From contig NZ_CP042806.1 of assembly GCF_008000815.1 (NCBI RefSeq), positions 2,542,001 through 2,606,000 on the forward strand: DNA of 64,000 nucleotides. Direction: 5' to 3'. The stretch's first letter is position 1. Each line of letters opens with the position of its first letter. The translations under genes were made by a program, and so were the position numbers. Below, in pieces: positions 9,292 to 17,636 of this stretch. Below the pieces are notes generated by a model that was given only the letters and a program-made list of their open reading frames with translations, had not been told where the DNA came from and ran no database searches. Origin of the DNA: Terriglobus albidus (GTDB lineage Bacteria > Acidobacteriota > Terriglobia > Terriglobales > Acidobacteriaceae).

Positions 9292-10632
9292 ATGATCCGC
9301 GATCCTGAAAAGCCGATCCGAACACGGCCTCTGCCGGATGAGTATCCGGGTGTCCATTCCATGGATGAGGACGAGGTTGAGGCGGCCGTCCGGGTTGTCC
9401 GAAGCAAGTCTCTCTATCGCTACTACGGCGTAAATCCTCAACATGAGGTCTCTGCGTTTGAGGCAGAGTTTGCCCGGTTTATCGGAGCGCGGCACGCCGT
9501 TGCAGTAACCAGTGGAACCTCGGCCTTACATACCGCGCTTTGCGCACTGCAGGTCGGACCGGGTGACGAGGTCATCATTCCCGCATATATGTGGGTCTCG
9601 GTAGTTGCAGCGGTCGTGAATCTCGGAGCGATTCCCGTACTCGCTGAGATCGACGAGACCTTCGGCCTGGATCCTGCCGATGTGGAGCGTAAGATCAACC
9701 CGCGTACGGCAGGCATTATCGCGGTTCACATGAACGGATGTGCGGTGAACATCCCGCGGCTGGCGGCGATTGCCCGCCGACACAGCGTGTTCCTGCTGGA
9801 GGACTGTGCTCAGTGTGTCGGCGCCACGGTTGCCGGCCGTCGTGTCGGTACCTTCGGCGACGTCGCTATCTTCAGCTTTCAGTTAAATAAGAACATGACG
9901 GTCGGCGAAGCCGGCGCGGTCGTGACCAATGACGAACATCTCTATCGCCGGGTGGTGGCCATACAGGACTCGGGCTACTCGCGCAGCGATACCGATGAGC
10001 TGCAGATGGATGACGCCACCTCCTATGGCTGGGGCCGCGGCGTCCGCATGGACGAGCTGCGTGCCGCCGTCTTGCGGGTGCAGTTGCGGAAGGTGGAGAC
10101 GACGATCGAACGCATGCGGCACAGTAAGAGCCGCATCCTTGAGTCCCTCTATCCGCGCCAGCAGATCGCGTTTCGCCGCCGTATCGATCCGGCAGGCGAC
10201 ACCAGTTGCTTCCTGCTGACGATCTTCCCGCATCGGGATACAGCGAGAGAGATCAACCGCCTGATGCGGCTGCACGGCATCACCACGAAGTCGCCCGACA
10301 CCAGCAATATCCTGCTGGCCAACTACGGCATGCATGTTTACTACAACATCCCCTCGCTGGTGCAGAAGATCGGGACCGGCAAGCACGGTTTTCCCTGGAC
10401 GCTGGCCGAAAACCAGAACTCGGTCTACAGCTACGAGCGAGGTGCGTGTCCTGCATCGGACGATCTCTTTGAACGTACCCAATTGCTCGTGATTCCGTCC
10501 TGCCTGACGACGCAGGATGAAGAAGACATCATCGAATCGTTCCATCAAGCGATGGATGCTGTGCTGGGCCCGGTGACCTCCATGACAAGCCGCCTCGATC
10601 AGAGAGAGTACCTGACCAGCCCCTGCGGCTAG
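9292..10632 (+). CDS. DegT/DnrJ/EryC1/StrS-family PLP-dependent aminotransferase
   Basis: The protein (446 aa) shows the fold-type I pattern of sugar aminotransferases: VTSGTSALHTAL for phosphate binding, GDEVIIPAYMW, the LLEDCAQ Asp that contacts the PLP ring, and FSFQLNKNM with the Schiff-base lysine. Members aminate keto-sugars or form related cyclitol products. The same frame is open upstream over the ROK gene, but that extension is antisense to the ROK coding sequence. The ATG at 9292 with GGAGA upstream is the natural start. No glycan cluster surrounds it, so the product is uncertain. Confidence 0.8.
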   Translation: MIRDPEKPIRTRPLPDEYPGVHSMDEDEVEAAVRVVRSKSLYRYYGVNPQHEVSAFEAEFARFIGARHAVAVTSGTSALHTALCALQVGPGDEVIIPAYMWVSVVAAVVNLGAIPVLAEIDETFGLDPADVERKINPRTAGIIAVHMNGCAVNIPRLAAIARRHSVFLLEDCAQCVGATVAGRRVGTFGDVAIFSFQLNKNMTVGEAGAVVTNDEHLYRRVVAIQDSGYSRSDTDELQMDDATSYGWGRGVRMDELRAAVLRVQLRKVETTIERMRHSKSRILESLYPRQQIAFRRRIDPAGDTSCFLLTIFPHRDTAREINRLMRLHGITTKSPDTSNILLANYGMHVYYNIPSLVQKIGTGKHGFPWTLAENQNSVYSYERGACPASDDLFERTQLLVIPSCLTTQDEEDIIESFHQAMDAVLGPVTSMTSRLDQREYLTSPCG

Positions 10633-10796
10633 TCGCTCCTCTGTTCGCATAAAGGTTTCTGAACGATCGGGATGACTGTGTAGCTGGGCAGTGCTCAAAA
10701 ACTTGGCAGTCGCAGGTCTATAAGCCGCAACGCGTTCAGTCTCGTTGACAATGGAGTCCGAATCTCCTGAACCAGCCGTTGCGGTAGGCGGAGCCG

Positions 10797-10884
10797 TTCG
10801 CACCGCAGGTGCGAATGTCTTGTTTAAGGGGACGGCTTCAGCCGTCCCGTACCAGGGCTGGCGAGAGAAGCGGCTTCAGCCGCT
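10797..10884. repeat. Cluster of three palindromes (REP-like)
   Basis: Within the 313-bp gap at 10633-10945 lie three perfect inverted repeats. They are TTCGCACC/GGTGCGAA at 10797-10815, GGGACGGCT-TC-AGCCGTCCC at 10829-10848, and AGCGGCT-TC-AGCCGCT at 10869-10884. The last two share the core GGCTTCAGCC and are 40 bp apart. They may be repetitive extragenic palindromes or terminators for the aminotransferase gene. The rest of the gap shows nothing I recognise. Confidence 0.7.
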
Positions 10885-10945
10885 GAGGTACTGGCAGTTA
10901 TCGATCTGCTGCTCCTATCAATCAACAAGCCCTTAGGATAGAAGG

Positions 10946-12022
10946 GTGCCCAGACGTCCCGCCAAACCCAACGGCATTCGTGAGATCGCAATAGCGCTGG
11001 GCATTTCCATCGGCACGGTAGACCGCGCTCTTCACAACCGTCCCGGGATCAGCGAGCAGACCCGCGAACGTGTGTTGCGCATGGCGAAGAAGCTGAACTA
11101 CTCGCCGAATGTCGCAGCACGGCACCTGAAGCTCTCACGAACGCTGCGCTTCGGGATCTTTCTTCCGGAACGCGTTGCGGTCTTCTTCGATTCGATGCGG
11201 GCAGGAATGCGTCTCGCCGCCGAACGTCTGACGACCACAGCTCCTCTTGAACTGCAGTTTTTCAGTTTCCCGCGTCTGGGAGACGGCGACGTGGAGTGCA
11301 TGGAGCGAGCCCGCTGGCGCCAATTCGATGGCATTGTGCTGGCCCCGGGCAATCCCTCGGCCCTATCAGCACTGTTTCGCAGGGAGGACGCTCCTCCGAT
11401 TCTCTTTATCGGCAGCGACGCGCCTCTGCTGGGGCGTATTGCGTCCGTTTCGGTAGACGCCACGGTCAGCGGCAATATCGCCGCTGATCTGCTGGGGCGT
11501 GTGCTCCCCGAGGCTGCGAAGGTGGCGATGGTCGCGGGAGACCTCCGCATCCAGGACCACAGTGAAAAGCTGCGAGGCTTCTCCGCGTCGCTGGCTGTCC
11601 ATGCGCCTCATCTCAGGCTGCTGCCGCCGTTGGAGTCCCACGAAGACCCCGAGGAAGGCTATCAGGCGGCGCGCCGGCTCTTCCGGCGTCATCGCGATCT
11701 CGGCGGTATCTATCTTGGAACGGCAAATAGCCTGCCAGTGTTGCGTGCTGCCGATGAGGCGAAGCTCCTGGGCCGTTTGAAGATTGTGACGACCGACATC
11801 TTTCCAGAGCTGATTCCTCTTATCGAGACCGACCGGATTCTCTGCTCTGTGCATCAGCGGCCGTTTACACAGGGTCGTATGGCTATCGAGCTGCTCTACG
11901 CCCATCTGCTGGGGCTGAAGACGGTTCCGCCAGTTATCAGGCTGGCGCCGCATCTGGTGCTTCGCAGCAACCTATCGCTCTTCGCCGACGGGCTGGATCA
12001 GGACACCCAATTGCCGGACTAG
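10946..12022 (+). CDS. LacI-family transcriptional regulator
   Basis: The protein (358 aa, GTG start) has the LacI N-terminal DNA-binding domain (IREIAIALGISIGTVDRALHNRPGIS, with TVDRAL in place of the usual TVSRAL) and the hinge region NVAARHLKLSRT. A periplasmic-binding-protein-like effector domain follows (DGIVLAPG, PILFIGSDAP). It sits upstream of galK-galT on the same strand, 147 bp away, which makes galactose or a galactose-derived compound a plausible effector. That link is inferred from position only. Confidence 0.85.
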   Translation: MPRRPAKPNGIREIAIALGISIGTVDRALHNRPGISEQTRERVLRMAKKLNYSPNVAARHLKLSRTLRFGIFLPERVAVFFDSMRAGMRLAAERLTTTAPLELQFFSFPRLGDGDVECMERARWRQFDGIVLAPGNPSALSALFRREDAPPILFIGSDAPLLGRIASVSVDATVSGNIAADLLGRVLPEAAKVAMVAGDLRIQDHSEKLRGFSASLAVHAPHLRLLPPLESHEDPEEGYQAARRLFRRHRDLGGIYLGTANSLPVLRAADEAKLLGRLKIVTTDIFPELIPLIETDRILCSVHQRPFTQGRMAIELLYAHLLGLKTVPPVIRLAPHLVLRSNLSLFADGLDQDTQLPD

Positions 12023-12169
12023 CGGCTGAGCGATCGCTGATAAAAGTGAAAAATTCTCGATCTATCTTTCGGCGTAATTTCTTTTTCGTGTACGTTACCG
12101 GATAAGATGCGAAAATAACTGAGCAGCTTGCACTGCCGCTGTTATCTTGTCTTGAATTTTCCTTTTGGA

Positions 12170-13336
12170 ATGGGTGACATCCCTTTGAGTACATCGTTTT
12201 CAACTCAGCACGAGACCGTTTTCCGTGCTCCCGCACGTGTGAATCTGCTGGGCGAACATACTGACTACAGCGGCGGCTATGTGCTTCCGATTGCGATTCC
12301 GTATTACACCGAAGTGAAGATCGCCGACGGCGACAGCCGTCACTATCTATTTCGCAGCCATCAGTTCTCCGGTGTCGCCGAGGGAGGCTGGAGAGACCTG
12401 CAGGAGCGGCGTCATTCCTGGAGCGACTATCCGGTCGGTGTGCTGCATGAACTGGTAAAGCTGGGCATCTCCCCTCCGCCTTTCGTTATGGACGTCAGCG
12501 GCAATGTGCCTTTAGGTGCGGGGTTGAGCTCGTCTGCTTCCATCGAGGTTGCCTCCTGCCTCGCCTTGCTGCACCGCAGCGGCAAGACCATGACCGATGC
12601 CGAGATCGCGTTGCTCTGCCAGAGAGCCGAGAACATCTTTGTGCAGTCACCGTGCGGCATTATGGACCAGTTTGTTGTTACAGCCGCGAAACAGGGACAC
12701 GCGCTGCTGCTGCAGACGCGCGACCTGACCTATGACCTGGTGCCGGTGACCAGCGGTGCGCTCGCTGACTTGAGGATTGTTGCTTGCAACTCGCTGGTGA
12801 AACACTCCATCGCTGCCGGCGACTATGGCAGTCGCCGTAAAGGCGTTGAGACGGGGCAGCAGGTGTTGCGTGAGCGTTTTTCCGGTCTGCGTGATCTCGG
12901 TGATGCGACGCTCGAACAGTTGGAACAGTGCGCCAACCAGATGCCGGAAGACGCCTACAAACGCTGCCGTCATGTGATCTCGGAAAATGGTCGCGTCATG
13001 GCTGCACGCGAGGCGCTGCTCGCCGGCGATGCCAAGCGCTTTGGTGAACTGATGCTGGGCTCGCACGTCAGCCAGAGAAATGATTTCGAATGCAGTTGCG
13101 AAGAGATTGACTTTCTGGTCGAGACGGCCATGACGCTGCAGGGATGCGTGGGAGCACGTCTGACCGGCGGCGGCTTCGGCGGCTGCACCGTGAATCTCGT
13201 TCGCAAAGAAGATGTGGATACGTTTACGGCATCCATCAAGGATGCATATCGGCAACGCTTCAACATTCAGCCAGAGGTATACGTTTGCGATGCCGTCGAT
13301 GGAGCAGTGAAGCTGGCGGCAAAGGAGCGTGCCTGA
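12170..13336 (+). CDS. galK: Galactokinase
   Basis: The protein (388 aa) carries the galactokinase signature PARVNLLGEHTDYSGGYVLP (residues about 19-38), the ATP-binding GHMP motif VPLGAGLSSSASIEV, and the C-terminal GARLTGGGFGGCTV motif. It phosphorylates galactose at C1 in the Leloir pathway. Length is typical. The ATG at 12170 gives the conserved N-terminus. An upstream in-frame TTG is less likely. The stop overlaps the galT start (TGATG), so the two are translationally coupled. Galactose may come from pectin side chains handled by the genes further downstream. Confidence 0.92.
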   Translation: MGDIPLSTSFSTQHETVFRAPARVNLLGEHTDYSGGYVLPIAIPYYTEVKIADGDSRHYLFRSHQFSGVAEGGWRDLQERRHSWSDYPVGVLHELVKLGISPPPFVMDVSGNVPLGAGLSSSASIEVASCLALLHRSGKTMTDAEIALLCQRAENIFVQSPCGIMDQFVVTAAKQGHALLLQTRDLTYDLVPVTSGALADLRIVACNSLVKHSIAAGDYGSRRKGVETGQQVLRERFSGLRDLGDATLEQLEQCANQMPEDAYKRCRHVISENGRVMAAREALLAGDAKRFGELMLGSHVSQRNDFECSCEEIDFLVETAMTLQGCVGARLTGGGFGGCTVNLVRKEDVDTFTASIKDAYRQRFNIQPEVYVCDAVDGAVKLAAKERA

Positions 13337-14370
13337 TGGAAGCACTCTGGGTGCAGGCTCCGCATCGCCGCTGGAATCCGCTACGCCGTGAGTGGGTTCT
13401 GGTATCGCCGCATCGCACGCAACGCCCATGGCAGGGACAGATGGAGACACCGGCTGTTCCCGCGCCCATTACCTACGATCCCACGTGCTATCTGTGTCCC
13501 GGCAACATGCGCGCCAACGGAGAGCGCACACCGCAGTACGAGAGTACGTACGTCTTTCAGAACGACTTCGCTGCATTGAAGCAGGATGTTCCGCAGGCGC
13601 AGCTTGATCTGGGCTACGGTCTGCTGCGTGCAGAGACCGAGCGTGGCATCTGTCGCGTGCTCTGTTTCGATCCCCGGCATGACCTTACGCTGGCGACGAT
13701 GGAGGTCGGAAAGATTCGTAGCGTCGTGGATATGTGGACCTCGCAGGCCGAGGAACTGGGTGCTCGCCCCGAGATTCAGTACGTCCAGATCTTCGAAAAT
13801 CGCGGTGCGATGATGGGAGCCAGTAACCCGCATCCCCACGGGCAGGTCTGGGCGACGGAACATATCCCGAACGAGCCGTTGATGGAGCTTGCCGCACAGC
13901 AGGAATACTATGCGAAGTCGCAGGAGCCGCTGCTCACGGCCTATCTGCGTACCGAACTCATCGAGCAGGAGCGCGTGGTTGCCTCAAACGAAACCTGGGT
14001 AGCCGTCGTGCCATTCTGGGCAGTATGGCCCTTCGAGACGTTGTTGCTGCCCCGCTGCCCGGTGTCCTCATTTACGGGCTTGAATGCAGAAGAACGCGAC
14101 GGGCTTGCAGACATCTTGCATACGCTTACGGCGGGGTATAACCGTGTCTTCGATACGCCGTTCCCATACTCAATGGGCTTTCATCCTGCTCCGTCGGATG
14201 GCCAGCCGCATCCGGAGTGGACGCTGCATGCGCATTTCTATCCGCCGTTGCTCCGTTCGGCGACGGTGCGTAAGTTCATGGTCGGATTTGAGCTGCTGGG
14301 GTCGCCGCAACGCGACATCACACCGGAGTCTGCAGCGGCAACGCTTCGCTCGGTGATGCAGGCCGAATAA
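13336..14370 (+). CDS. galT: Galactose-1-phosphate uridylyltransferase
   Basis: This 344-residue enzyme has the active-site motif NPHPHGQVW (HxHxQ, with the nucleotidylated His) and the N-terminal zinc-type CYLCPGN pair, both standard for bacterial GalT. A second His region, HPEWTLHAHFYPP, lies near the C-terminus. It converts Gal-1-P and UDP-glucose to UDP-galactose and Glc-1-P. It starts on the last base of the galK stop codon. No galE or galM is seen nearby. Confidence 0.92.
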   Translation: MEALWVQAPHRRWNPLRREWVLVSPHRTQRPWQGQMETPAVPAPITYDPTCYLCPGNMRANGERTPQYESTYVFQNDFAALKQDVPQAQLDLGYGLLRAETERGICRVLCFDPRHDLTLATMEVGKIRSVVDMWTSQAEELGARPEIQYVQIFENRGAMMGASNPHPHGQVWATEHIPNEPLMELAAQQEYYAKSQEPLLTAYLRTELIEQERVVASNETWVAVVPFWAVWPFETLLLPRCPVSSFTGLNAEERDGLADILHTLTAGYNRVFDTPFPYSMGFHPAPSDGQPHPEWTLHAHFYPPLLRSATVRKFMVGFELLGSPQRDITPESAAATLRSVMQAE

Positions 14371-14469
14371 TCATCCCGAAGATGCGGCTCGTTTGTTCTT
14401 TTGTCTGAACTAAGGCAAGAATGAACCAGAGCCGCATTCTTTCTTTCGACGGCTCTGAGGGAGACCAGA

Positions 14470-16134
14470 GTGCGTCGTCGCGAGTTGTTGCAACATGGGC
14501 TTGGTGCTGCTGCCTTGCTTTCGTCTCGAGCAATCCTTGCATGGGCAGGGCCTGACTCGGGACCGGTGGTTCGCACTACCGCGGGCGACGTGCGCGGCAC
14601 GGTGCGCGACGGCATCGCCAACTTCCTGGGCATTCCATATGGAGCTGATACGAAGGCGCGTCGATTCCAGGCGCCAGCTCCAGTAGCACCCTGGAAAGGC
14701 ATTCGCGATGCCACAGCCTGGGCAGACCGCTCTCCGCAGCTTGGTGGGGGAGGCGCCCGCCGCGAAGAGACGCGGACGAATACTGAGACATATCATCTGC
14801 CGCCCGACGAAGGACCGATCAGCGAAAACTGTCTCCATCTGAATGTATGGACTCCCTCGCCATCGCGCGCGGGACATGAACGACGGCCGGTGCTCTTTTA
14901 TATCCACGGCGGGGCCTACAATAGCGGCACCGTTAATGCGTCGCTCTATGACGGAACACGGCTGGCGCGCCGCGGCGACGCTGTAGTAGTGACGGTCAAT
15001 CACCGTCTGAATGCCTTTGGATTTCTTTATCTCGCCGAGCTGGCGGATGACCCGGCGTATGCAGACTCCGGGAACGTGGGCATGCTGGACCTGGTGCTGG
15101 CTCTGCGCTGGGTGCGTGACAACATCGCGGCCTTTGGCGGCGACCCGAACCGGGTCACAATCTGGGGACAGTCTGGAGGCGGGGCCAAGTGTGCCACGCT
15201 GATGGCGATGCCGGCGGCGCACGGTCTCTTTCATCGCGTCATGAGCATGAGCGGCCAGCAGGTTACCGCTGCTCCAAAGAAGATCGCCACCGAGCGCACG
15301 CGTGCGTTTTTAGCAAAGCTTGGATTAGATCACCTCTCCGGCAAAGACCTGAGGCAGAAACTCGATGTGCTGCCGCTTGAGGCACTGGAGGAGGCGGCGC
15401 GTGTCAGCAGCGCCTGGCTTCCCGTCGTCGATGGTGGCGCCTTGCCGCGCGATCCGTTTGATCCAGATGCGCCTCCGCTCTCCGCAAACGTTCCCATGAT
15501 TCTCGGAAACACGCATGACGAGATCCGCGGCCTGATCGGCGGCTCCCAGCCTGCCCTCTTTTCTCTTACATGGGAGGAAGCACCGGCGGCCCTGACGAAG
15601 AATATCGGCAGCTTCCTCGGTGGTATCGATCCTAAGGACGTTGTAGCGAAATATCGGCACTGGTATCCGCAGTACTCGCCCTCAGATGTGTTCTTTGCCG
15701 CGGCGACCGCGTTTCGATCATGGCCGGGGCAGGTGATTGAAGCGGAGCGGCGTGCGCAGAGTCCGGCAGCAAGCTGCACCTGGGTTTATCAGATGGACTG
15801 GCCATCGCCAGTTGCAGGCGGAAAATTTGGCGCTCCGCACACGCTCGATATCCCGTTTTACTTCGATAACCTGGCACTCTCTCCGGGGATGGTCGGCGCC
15901 ACCGCCGAAGATGTGCGCCGCGCTCAGCCTCTGGCCGATGCCATGAGCGAGACTCTGCTGGCTTACGCCAAAACCGGGAATCCGAACAATCCCGCAATCC
16001 CGCGGTGGCCTGCTTATGACCTCTCGAAGCGTTTTACGATGACTTGGGACAATAAGCCGTCAATTGTCTCCGATCCTCGCGGAGAAGAACGAAAATTGGC
16101 GGCACAAGCCCATTACCACCAGCCAGGTACGTGA
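14470..16134 (+). CDS. Secreted carboxylesterase type B
   Basis: This 554-residue alpha/beta-hydrolase has a Tat-like N-terminus (RRRELLQHG followed by a hydrophobic run). It shows SENCLHLNVWTP, the oxyanion HGGAY (about 146-150), and the nucleophile elbow GQSGGG with Ser235. A candidate catalytic His lies in FGAPHTLDIP. A GTG codon is the start. In context it probably removes ester groups from plant polysaccharide, as it is followed at once by pectin-active genes. The exact ester substrate cannot be read from sequence. Confidence 0.8.
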   Translation: MRRRELLQHGLGAAALLSSRAILAWAGPDSGPVVRTTAGDVRGTVRDGIANFLGIPYGADTKARRFQAPAPVAPWKGIRDATAWADRSPQLGGGGARREETRTNTETYHLPPDEGPISENCLHLNVWTPSPSRAGHERRPVLFYIHGGAYNSGTVNASLYDGTRLARRGDAVVVTVNHRLNAFGFLYLAELADDPAYADSGNVGMLDLVLALRWVRDNIAAFGGDPNRVTIWGQSGGGAKCATLMAMPAAHGLFHRVMSMSGQQVTAAPKKIATERTRAFLAKLGLDHLSGKDLRQKLDVLPLEALEEAARVSSAWLPVVDGGALPRDPFDPDAPPLSANVPMILGNTHDEIRGLIGGSQPALFSLTWEEAPAALTKNIGSFLGGIDPKDVVAKYRHWYPQYSPSDVFFAAATAFRSWPGQVIEAERRAQSPAASCTWVYQMDWPSPVAGGKFGAPHTLDIPFYFDNLALSPGMVGATAEDVRRAQPLADAMSETLLAYAKTGNPNNPAIPRWPAYDLSKRFTMTWDNKPSIVSDPRGEERKLAAQAHYHQPGT

Positions 16135-16145
16135 TCAGCTTCTCT

Positions 16146-16162
16146 ATTGAAACGTTTCGATT
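16146..16162. promoter_or_regulatory. LacI-type operator-like site 1
   Basis: ATTGAAACGTTTCGATT contains a perfect 10-bp palindrome (GAAACGTTTC) with a central CG, as in LacI-family operators. It sits just upstream of a -35 box for the GH28 gene. Two related sites precede the TonB receptor gene. Confidence 0.5.
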
Positions 16163-16166
16163 CGAT

Positions 16167-16196
16167 TTGACGGAAGGAAATCCCGATCCTTATAGT
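16167..16196 (+). promoter_or_regulatory. Sigma-70-like promoter for the pectin operon
   Basis: TTGACG (16167-16172) and TATAGT (16191-16196) are separated by 18 bp, a near-consensus pair. It would start transcription near 16203. This favours the GTG at 16248 over the earlier GTG at 16131 as the start of the GH28 protein. Confidence 0.5.
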
Positions 16197-16247
16197 TCAG
16201 GCGAGCGCCCTAGGGTGTATCTCCTTGCCGTTTTGAACTGGAGTCCT

Positions 16248-17627
16248 GTGATTCGTCCTGCTGTTTTTGCTCTCTCGCTTGCCGCCTTGAGTGTCGTCGC
16301 TGTGGCACAAGACACGCGCCATGTCACCGAGCCCGTCATCCCCGCAGCTTGTACCGTACTCAAGGCAAAACTGCATGCGGAGAACAACGCTCTGCCGGAA
16401 GAGGACGAGCAGAAACTCGATACGGAGCGCATCCAGCACGCGCTCGATACCTGCGGGGGTGGAAAAGCGGTGGCGCTGCGCGCTGACGGCGCGTTGAATG
16501 CATTTCTCAGTGGTCCGCTGGAGCTGCGCGAGGGCGTCACGCTGTTGGTGGACAAAGGGGTAACGCTCTATGGTTCACGCGATCCCAAGCTCTATGACAC
16601 CAAGCCCGGCGGATGCGGCACCTCCGGTCCTGAGAGCTCGCCTTGCAGGCCACTCATCAGCGTGAAGGATGTGAAGAATGCCGCGATCATGGGCGATGGA
16701 GCCATCGATGGCCGTGGCGGAAGCCAGTTGATCGGCAAAAGCTATAGCTGGTGGCAGCAGTCGCGCGCGGCTGAGCCGACGAATACCAAGTACTCCGCAC
16801 CACGGCTGCTGATTGCGAATCACGCCGATGGCCTGATCCTGTATCGCATCCGTCTGCATAACTCGCCCAATTTCCACGTCGCTGTGGGGAACACCAACGG
16901 ATTCACTGTTTGGGGAGTGCATCTGCTTACGCCCACCGTGCGCGGAACAGATGCACGCAATACAGACGGTATCGACCCTGGCAGTTCTGGGAACGTCACT
17001 GTCACTAAAAGCTGGATCGACAATGGCGATGACAACATCGCCATCAAGGCCGGCGTGCACCACATGAGCGTGATCGACAACCACTTCTACAGCGGACACG
17101 GCATGTCGATGGGCTCCGAGGCGCGCGATGAGTCCGACATCCTGGTGGATACGCTGACGCTCGATCACACGACCAGCGGAGTCCGTATCAAGAGCAACGT
17201 GCAACGCGGCGGCATCGTCCGTGGTGTGACCTATCGCAACCTCTGTCTGCGCGATGTTCCCGTGCCGATCTCCATCAGCCCGTTCTATAACGGACAAACG
17301 ACGGACGGCATCGACGATCTCGGCATGAAGGGACCGCTGACTCCCGACTACAAGGGTATTCGGATTGAGAACTTCATCAGTTTGACGCCCGGTATCGTCC
17401 AGGTCGCTGGGCTTAACGCAGAGCATTCCACGGAACTGACTCTGGATGGCGTCGACGTGCGCGGTGTAAAGCCCGAGCAGGTGCGTGCCCGTTACAGTTC
17501 CATCACCGTCGGACCGAAGGGCGCAAACTTCACCTTTACCGGCTCCGGAGTGACGGCGACGACGCCGACGCCAAAGGTGAAGATGGACTTTAGTTGCGAT
17601 AACAAGTTTGTCCCGTACCAGGACTAG
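16248..17627 (+). CDS. Secreted GH28 polygalacturonase
   Basis: The protein (459 aa from the GTG at 16248) has a signal peptide at its N-terminus and a right-handed beta-helix. All four GH28 catalytic motifs are present: NTDGID, GDDNIAIK, GHGMSMGS and GVRIKS. It should hydrolyse alpha-1,4-galacturonan in the periplasm or outside the cell. An in-frame GTG at 16131 overlaps the esterase stop and would add 39 residues, but a good promoter lies between the two starts. It heads a run GH28, CE12-like, CE8, all on the same strand with short gaps. Confidence 0.85.
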   Translation: MIRPAVFALSLAALSVVAVAQDTRHVTEPVIPAACTVLKAKLHAENNALPEEDEQKLDTERIQHALDTCGGGKAVALRADGALNAFLSGPLELREGVTLLVDKGVTLYGSRDPKLYDTKPGGCGTSGPESSPCRPLISVKDVKNAAIMGDGAIDGRGGSQLIGKSYSWWQQSRAAEPTNTKYSAPRLLIANHADGLILYRIRLHNSPNFHVAVGNTNGFTVWGVHLLTPTVRGTDARNTDGIDPGSSGNVTVTKSWIDNGDDNIAIKAGVHHMSVIDNHFYSGHGMSMGSEARDESDILVDTLTLDHTTSGVRIKSNVQRGGIVRGVTYRNLCLRDVPVPISISPFYNGQTTDGIDDLGMKGPLTPDYKGIRIENFISLTPGIVQVAGLNAEHSTELTLDGVDVRGVKPEQVRARYSSITVGPKGANFTFTGSGVTATTPTPKVKMDFSCDNKFVPYQD

Positions 17628-17636
17628 GAGAAGACC

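Noticed and set aside
12647-13450. 267-codon minus-strand frame over galK/galT
   Set aside because: It overlaps two certain genes and lacks a ribosome site or known motif.
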